Assembly: GCA_024529925.1 (NCBI GenBank)
Contig: JAFEUB010000786.1
Span: 686,001-750,000 of the forward strand
Origin: Ophthalmolycus amberensis
Taxonomy: Eukaryota; Chordata; Actinopteri; Perciformes; Zoarcidae
DNA: 64,000 nucleotides
Direction of reading: 5' to 3'
Shown: positions 57,601-64,000 of the stretch, piece after piece
Position numbering within the stretch: position 1 is the stretch's first letter
How the letters are laid out: each line of letters starts with the position of its first letter
The notes under the pieces: generated by a model
What the model was told of the DNA's origin: nothing
What the model saw: only the letters and a program-made list of their open reading frames with translations
Databases searched by the model: none
Program-made: the position numbers and the translations under genes

Positions 57601-58746
57601 TAGTGTTTTCAGTGTCAGACTAGAAGTAGAGCACTGTGGTCTGTAGTAGGTCATCACTATGTAGTCTAACACTGAATGAGATTCATCTGTCCTAATTCCA
57701 TAAATGAGGGCCTCTCCGGAGGATCAGGTGTTGCTTTCCTTGTCGTTGAGCCGCATCCCCCCCCACCCTCCTCTGCCCTTGCTCCTGTGTAGTTTTACCT
57801 GCTCAGGTGTCACCTAATCCCTCCCCCCGGCCCTGCTGTGGCACCGACCCCCACCCCTAGACAATGGGGCAGGGCTGACATTACCATGACCTAATGGAGA
57901 CTAGAGTGGGCCGAGTTTCCAAAGAGGGCAACCACACCTACAACAGAGGGGACGGGCACCTTGGAAAAGTAGTTACTTTACCCTTTGCTCTTCTCCGCCC
58001 ACTTGGCTTTTGTGCCAGAACAGTGGCAATGTGTATTAGAACTTGATATACGTGGGGTTGCAATTTGTTTAAAAAGGAAGTTACGAGGAAGGGAAGGGTT
58101 CCAGTTTCTCAGGTGCCGTGTGATTATGTCGCACGCTGTGCTGACAGTTTGCTAATTTCCTTGTGAGAGCTAAAAGCTTATATTGATGTATTCACCGTGG
58201 GAGTCGCAACACAGTTCAATTTGATGTGTCAGACATGCGAGCAGTGTAACTGTCAACCTGTATTCAATTTTAATCCTACTGAAACTAAAGATTAAACCAA
58301 GATTGTGCAGAAAACACACTGGTTCTTTACAGTAAAGCTCTCTCAGTACAACTACCTGGTACAACACATTTCTTGGTCGACTTGAGTGTGAAAACATTTT
58401 GTGCGATCTGTCAAAGACCGCTACACTTCTTTCACGTCTTTTACTCTGGTGTGTACACGCTGTGTTGAACAACTCGTCATTTATCCTAACAGTCTAAAGC
58501 TTTAGCGCAAGCCTCCGCAGGGGGGGGGGGGGTTATACTCTATACACTATTCTTCGAAATGTCAGAGGGGGTACAATAAGTTTTATAAGTGAACTATTTG
58601 TGACAGTCACGTGTGTTTTGACAGCATTTTCTTGCATTCGCGCCGGCTTCACTACGGCGAGTATAAACTAAGCTTAATTCTTCACGTCTAAAATGTAAAG
58701 TTAACCACCTTTTTTCATTTCTCTCTTCCAGCTTCAGGTGGTGCTC

Positions 58747-58752
58747 ATGTAG
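58747..58752 (+). promoter_or_regulatory. Start-stop upstream ORF in the hic2 5' UTR
   Basis: ATGTAG, an initiation codon directly followed by a stop, lies 33 nt before the hic2 ATG in the same exon (acceptor TCTTCCAG at 58724-58731). Such minimal uORFs are known to hold ribosomes at the start codon and lower downstream initiation. Whether it acts here is inference. Confidence 0.5.
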
Positions 58753-58785
58753 GAAGAGAGAGAGAGAGAAAGAAGGAAGGTGGAA

Positions 58786-60513
58786 ATGGAACTGCCAAAT
58801 CATGCCAAACAACTGCTGCTGCAACTCAACCAGCAGAGAGCCAAGGGGTTCCTCTGTGATGTTATCATCGTGGTGGAGAATGCACTCTTTCGTGCCCACA
58901 AGAACATCCTGGCTGCGAGCAGCATCTACTTCAAATCTTTGGTCCTCCACGATAACCTCATTAACCTCGACACAGAGATGGTTAACCCCTCTGTATTCAG
59001 ACAAGTTCTGGACTTCATCTACACTGGGAAGCTCCTGTCCTCGGTGGACCAGAGCAGTGAGCAGAACTTCAGTGCCCTCTTAACCGCAGCCAGCTACCTC
59101 CAGCTCCATGACCTCGCTGCTCTGTGCAGAAAAAAGCTTAAGCGCAGTGGTGGGAAACCCCTGCCAGGTAAACCCTCCACTCCAGCTCCCCTTAGCCGCT
59201 TACGCCTCAACAACCAGCGCCTTTCCACTTCTACCCCTGCTGGCCCCAAAAACCACTATCCTCCGACCCCTTCCGATGCCGACCAGCCGCAGCCAGATGA
59301 AGGCCTTCGGGACAAGCTCTCAGACGACGAAATGTTTGTTGGCAGCTCTGGGAGGAACGGAAACGGGGGGAATGGCAGCAGTAACGGTAATCTCAGCAGT
59401 GGAGGAAGTGCTGGGGAGCCAGACCTTGGACTGGACCTGTCCAAGAAGAGCCCTCCCTCTGCGGGCACAGCCACTGATGCCCTCAGTCCACACAGCAACT
59501 CCCAAGAGTCCCCTCAATCTGCCTCAGTATCCACAACCAACAGTGCCTCACTGGATGACTCCTCTACCACCCTACCAGGTGTGGACACCTGTGGCTCAGA
59601 GACCACGGATCTCAACTCCTCCTCTAAAGCCTCAGAGGAAACCCAAAACCAGCCCGATGGCCCCCCGCCCCAGAAGAAATCCCGACAGGGTGCTCGCAAG
59701 AACGAATGGCCTAAGAAAGAGGCGTCAGGGTTGAAGTCTGAAGATCACGACAGGCCCCTGGTTAATGGGGTGATTGTGGGTCCTAAAGATGGCCGCTCCT
59801 CTGACCAGGCCTTTCAATGTAAAGATGAGCAAGAAGGTGGAGAGAACGGACAGGACCACACTGACGAGAGTGGGCAAAGTGACGGAGAGAGTGCAGGGGG
59901 TCGAGGGGGAACAGGAGGGGGACACCACAGCGCCAACTACGTGTACCGGCAGGAAGGTTTTGAACCAGCGTTCGGAGACAACCTCTATGTGTGCATTCCC
60001 TGCGGTAAGGGCTTCCCCAGTTCTGAGCAGCTCAATGCCCACGTGGAGACGCACAACGAGGACGAGCTCTACATTAAAGAGGAGGGAGGGACCTTCGTGA
60101 AAGAGGAGGATGAGGAGGAGGCAGAGGACCTCTCTGCAGCCGTGGGCCCCTCCAACTTTGGCTCCGAAGCGCGTCCGTTCAAGTGCACAGTCTGCAGTAA
60201 GAGCTACAAAGACCCGGCGACGCTGAGGCAACACGAAAAGAGCCATTGGCTGACCAGGCCTTTTCCCTGCAACATCTGTGGCAAAATGTTTACCCAGAGG
60301 GGCACCATGACACGCCACATGCGCAGCCACCTCGGCCTCAAGCCGTTTGCCTGTGAAGAGTGTGGCATGCGCTTCACGCGCCAGTACCGTCTGACAGAGC
60401 ACATGCGTGTCCACTCTGGGGAGAAGCCGTATGAATGCCAGCTATGCGGGGGGAAGTTTACCCAGCAGCGTAACCTCATCAGTCACCTGAGGATGCACAC
60501 CTCACCCTCTTAG
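58786..60513 (+). CDS. hic2: HIC2, BTB/POZ and C2H2 zinc-finger transcriptional repressor
   Basis: HIC2 is a nuclear DNA-binding repressor related to HIC1. The coding part is one uninterrupted exon of 575 codons, as in HIC genes. The ATG at 58786 gives MELPNHAKQLLLQLNQQ. An alternative GTG two codons earlier is not a start. The BTB/POZ domain spans about 1-120 (KGFLCDVIIVVENALFRAHK). A long Ser/Gly/Pro-rich linker contains GLDLSKK (215-221), the CtBP-recruiting motif of HIC proteins. Acidic patches precede the fingers. The five C2H2 fingers are at about 401-423, 465-487, 493-515, 521-543 and 549-571, with linkers WLTRP, LGLKP and SGEKP, and the protein ends in TSPS. The finger block is nearly identical to mammalian HIC2, and ELPNHAKQ and NFSALLTAASYLQL favour HIC2 over HIC1. 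Confidence 0.97.
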   Translation: MELPNHAKQLLLQLNQQRAKGFLCDVIIVVENALFRAHKNILAASSIYFKSLVLHDNLINLDTEMVNPSVFRQVLDFIYTGKLLSSVDQSSEQNFSALLTAASYLQLHDLAALCRKKLKRSGGKPLPGKPSTPAPLSRLRLNNQRLSTSTPAGPKNHYPPTPSDADQPQPDEGLRDKLSDDEMFVGSSGRNGNGGNGSSNGNLSSGGSAGEPDLGLDLSKKSPPSAGTATDALSPHSNSQESPQSASVSTTNSASLDDSSTTLPGVDTCGSETTDLNSSSKASEETQNQPDGPPPQKKSRQGARKNEWPKKEASGLKSEDHDRPLVNGVIVGPKDGRSSDQAFQCKDEQEGGENGQDHTDESGQSDGESAGGRGGTGGGHHSANYVYRQEGFEPAFGDNLYVCIPCGKGFPSSEQLNAHVETHNEDELYIKEEGGTFVKEEDEEEAEDLSAAVGPSNFGSEARPFKCTVCSKSYKDPATLRQHEKSHWLTRPFPCNICGKMFTQRGTMTRHMRSHLGLKPFACEECGMRFTRQYRLTEHMRVHSGEKPYECQLCGGKFTQQRNLISHLRMHTSPS

Positions 60514-62404
60514 AAACGCATCAAGCCAAAGAACTCTGGGATATAGAAAAAAAACAAAAAACCTCTACCTTGTTTTTTCCATCTCAACAGCAAAGAAACG
60601 CACATGCACACATACACTCGCAGTTCCCTTCATATGAATTCCAGTTTACGAAGCCCCGGCTTAGTGGATGATATAGCTGTTAGCCACAGTGGGCTCTTGG
60701 TGACGGTGGGAACTTGTTGATGCAAGGATCATGTCATCATTTATATCAAGCGACGTCTGCTCACCTCTCAGGAGTTCTGGAGGGACGCATTATTTCCGTC
60801 TCTCGCCAAAGTCACAAAGCCATGGTGGTGTGGCACGACTTCTGGTCTGCATTGCAAGTCTGTCAAATGTGAATGTGGCAGCTGATGTAAAGTCGAGCCC
60901 CCCTCACCTCATGCCCCTCAGCAGCCTTTCTCTCTACTACCCTTTTTGAGCTTTTCAGATTGCTCCTCAAACTGATCAACTCAAGAGTCCCCTCTGTACT
61001 CCAGTGCTATCTTGACCAAAAACCCGTGCAAACAATACTGGCAATAATTCAGCAAAAAGATTATTTTTAACCCTGACAGCTTTATATCCTTTGTTATGTT
61101 GGTGATGGGGATCTGTGTGTGAAAGGAGGGGTAACTGGGGTTGGGACCATCTCCATGCTTTAACTGAAAGTCCTGAAAGAAATGGTGGGATGACATTGGA
61201 TTAAGTTTTTGTTTTACAGACCACAAATACTCAAAGTCTCTCTCTATGGCTGCTCGCAGCGATACAGGGTGGATTTTCATTGTTGTCGGTTTTGCCTGCT
61301 AGTACTCCCAGGAATGAATCCTGGTTGGAAAGACAAACACCTTCGAGGTACTTGATTTACTTAAAGAACTTGTAATGTTTCAGTGAATGTTTAAACTGGA
61401 AAGTCTTGGGATTTTTCTTGTGGAGGGGGGGAGGGGGGTTGGGTGGGTAGTTTAGGGGGGGGGGGGGTAAGGAGGGTTTTTTTTTAGACTGAACACTATG
61501 TTCAGTGGGTACGTTTAGTTTTTTGTCTGTATAGCTTTCCTCCCCTCAGAAAAAAAAGTCTATTTATATAGGCTTGTGACCTCGCTACCTCTGATTACTC
61601 TTACAAACTGTATGTTGATTAGTTGAAAGTTCCTATGTAATTAATTGTAAAAAGTGTGTAGATTATGGTAACTTTTCACCTAATGCTTTAACCTGCCCAT
61701 CTCTCAACACAGGTTTTTAATGCTCATAGATTTTACACATTAATATAGTTTTTTTCTTTCTTTAGCTGTTGTTTTTACTTGTCAAATATAGCTTTTTGGG
61801 GGCCCTGCTCAGTGCGGCCCCGCCTCAAAGTGTACTGTAGCTTCCCGCCTGGAGCAAATAGTGGTTAGTTAGCGTAGATGTATAGTGTTCCAAAGATCTT
61901 ATGAATGTTGAGGAGAACAGAGCTAACTAACTAAAATTGCGAGACAAGTTCATAACCAAAGTTAAAAAAAAAAAAAAAGATGTACTTAAGATATATAGCA
62001 CACTAAATTATTACACTTTTGATTTCTTTTTTGCTGTATAAAACAAATTATGAATTTATATTCCGGACAAAGAGATCTACTCTTTTGACGGAGCTTCGGT
62101 CAATGACTCTGAGATTCTCGAGGTTTGCAAAGAAAGCTTGTGCTGATTGGTGGGCCGGTATGATTTAAACCTTACCCCCCGAATGGATATGGTAAAGTAA
62201 AAAAAAAAAAAAAGACATGTTCCCTGAACATGTCTTTTGGTTTCTTTTGGTTTATATCCAGAGTCCTTATCACTTTATATTCCCTGACTTAAAAAAAACA
62301 GGACTTGATGACATTGTATGTGTTCTGTTTCAGACCAAAAAAACAACGAAAAAAAAGATAGGTATTATAATCAGAATTTAATGTGAAGTTCAAGATGCTT
62401 GTTG

Positions 62405-62430
62405 TTTTTTTTTTTTTTTTTTTTTTTTTT
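62405..62430 (+). repeat. Poly-T run
   Basis: 26 consecutive T in the hic2 3' UTR. Confidence 0.9.
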
Positions 62431-63293
62431 GTTGAGCCGGACTTGTAACTTGTAACAAGAAGGGAGAAGCAGAGATGCACTGGACAGTTGGACAACTCAT
62501 CGGTCTCCTGCGGCATCCTTTTGTTCCTGATTGTACTCCATGATATCACAGAATGATTTTTAAATTATTTTTAACCTCTTAAGGCTTTACCTCATCGTAA
62601 GCAACCGTCAGCTTGGAACGCCCCCCTCCGTTGTCTTGTTGGTTTCACTGAAACCTGTCCAGTGTATCTACTCTTTAACAGTTTCGCTGTGGAGCATGAA
62701 CCTGCACTACAAGTTTTTGGTATAGGCATTCCTCTATTATGTTGGTTTAACTGTCTTCTTGATTTTATTTTATTTTTTAAATCCTCCTTCGTCCTCATGT
62801 TATGGTCTGTGAAATGTTTATTATCACAGGGATGCAGCTACAGTTACACAAACATCACTACCCTTTTAAGGTACCTGCGTCCTGGACTCCCAGAGTTGTT
62901 ACTTGGTTATGTTGGATGTCGGTGTCTTGCTGTTAGGAGCAGCTGCCGTTTAGTGATTGCATGGTACATCTACACATTTTTCACACTCCTGTCCCCCCCC
63001 CCCCCCCCCCCAAACCAGAAACATGTTATTTATCGCCTGATCCACTGTTGCTTGTGACCTCTCCTGGCTTAAGAGGGAGTCCGCAATGCATTGCCTTCAA
63101 ACGTTATTGTACTTGTCAACACTTACTGCAGTACAGCGTAATGTCTGTATTGCAAAAGGTGTTTTTGTACATCAAGATCTCTAGCCATCTCTGCAAAAGA
63201 CTTTGCAGCCGCATTTGAATGCTTGCTTGTTTGACATAACGAAAACAATTAACAGAACCAGAAAAAAAAAACACGAACTCCAAACTGTGACCA

Positions 63294-63332
63294 TACTACT
63301 ACTATTACTACTACTACTACTACTACTACTAT
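63294..63332 (+). repeat. (CTA)n trinucleotide repeat
   Basis: About 39 bases of ACT repeats with one interruption (ATT), in the hic2 3' UTR. Confidence 0.9.
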
Positions 63333-63832
63333 TCAACTACTTCAGGGATTGTTCGGCATCTGTGGATGCAGACTCTCAGCTACATTTGTAAGACATAGTA
63401 TTGTATCGATTTCTCTGTATTTTAATCATGGGAAAAGCAAAAACACTAGTTTCATATTTAAGACAAGCAGGGGGGTACTTTTTCAACTAACACAAAGAGT
63501 CTTGACAAAGGCCAGGCAGCTCGAAACAAGTCTACATTTTAGTTAGTGACACGGTGTGTTCCGAAATAGTTGCAGAGTTGTACAAAGAACTTAGAAGAAA
63601 AAGAAGAAAAAAAGAAGCTCATACCCAAATCCACAAACTATTTTTTAAACCAAAGCACATTTGAATGATTATGGAACCGTGTGTGGCTCTAGAAAGAAAC
63701 ATATGTATTTATCTCATTGTTTACATAAACTTTTACAGTTTTACAGACCTCAGTCGAGGCTCGGCCAGTCAGAGAGGTGATGTCATTTTTTTGTGTTATT
63801 TAAAAACTTTTTTTTTTTCTTTTTTTTTTAAA

Positions 63833-63838
63833 AATAAA
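63833..63838 (+). terminator. Poly(A) signal of hic2
   Basis: AATAAA is followed about 10 bases later by GGTTTTCCTC and TGTTGCTG, a U/GU-rich downstream element. Confidence 0.6.
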
Positions 63839-64000
63839 GATGGTTTTCCTCAGATGTTGCTGCCAAAACAAAAGTATAGCGTCAAACACAGGGTGAACTG
63901 CTGCATATTCAATTAAGGGGAGGGGTGTGTGGTTTTAGGGGGGGGACCCTAAACCCCCCCCCCCCCCCCCTCTCTGCCAGCTGGCTTTGGGGTGACCCTG

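Larger units (their letters stand above)
60514..63855 (+). other. Long 3' UTR of hic2
   Basis: No ORF in this interval has a domain. It is T-rich with G-runs (about 61425-61467), a 26-base T tract (62405-62430), a C tract (62993-63010) and a (CTA)n tract (63294-63332). The first convincing poly(A) signal is AATAAA at 63833-63838. Long, U-rich UTRs are usual for HIC-type repressors under post-transcriptional control. The poly(A) site is inferred. Confidence 0.6.

Noticed and set aside
59725..60414. Long minus-strand ORF (229 aa) opposite hic2
   Set aside because: It is the antisense shadow of the zinc-finger exon. It has no start context or known domain.

Overview
This window is nuclear DNA of a ray-finned fish, most likely a percomorph teleost. 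Its genes are compact and intron-rich with GT-AG junctions, and it carries fish-type microsatellites, hAT-type elements and a fish endogenous retrovirus. The protein-coding genes recognised from their translations are utp15, btf3, an il12b (IL-12 p40) paralogue, pradc1 and hic2. There is also a small cluster of class A G-protein-coupled receptors that I cannot assign to a named family.

Layout. 1-5.5 kb: utp15 on the minus strand in 11 coding exons, with a 461-bp hAT-type MITE in one intron. 5.5-6.85 kb: a divergent promoter region shared with btf3. 7.7-9.4 kb: btf3 on the plus strand in 5 coding exons. 12.4-14.6 kb (possibly to 16.6 kb): il12b on the plus strand, with a TATA box and possibly a distant exon coding a Cys-rich basic tail. 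17.76-19.17 kb: pradc1 on the plus strand in 5 exons. 22.0-45.6 kb: the GPCR cluster, made of two frameshifted copies lying in duplicated DNA (22.0-22.9 and 36.4-37.2 kb), one intact minus-strand gene (41.3-42.2 kb) and one intact, more divergent plus-strand gene (44.7-45.6 kb). 23.06-33.48 kb: a 10.4-kb endogenous retrovirus in minus orientation, inserted in the flank of the first GPCR copy. It has nearly identical LTRs, a 4-bp target duplication, a primer-binding site, gag, a zinc knuckle, pro-RT-RNase H, integrase, a small membrane ORF and an uninterrupted env. The second GPCR duplicate supplies the empty insertion site. 47.9-64 kb: hic2 on the plus strand, with a putative CpG-rich upstream promoter/exon, a long repeat-bearing 5' intron (a 117-bp AT tract and a 1.16-kb hAT-type element), one uninterrupted coding exon (58.8-60.5 kb) and a 3' UTR of about 3.3 kb.

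The genes do not form one pathway. utp15 (ribosome assembly) and btf3 (nascent-chain handling) are housekeeping genes back to back. il12b is an immune cytokine subunit. pradc1 is a secretory-pathway glycoprotein. hic2 is a transcriptional repressor. The parts most worth a second look are the possible il12b tail exon, the unclassified GPCR cluster with its duplication and retroviral insertion history, and the frame layout of the retrovirus, where env is open but gag and pol change frame.
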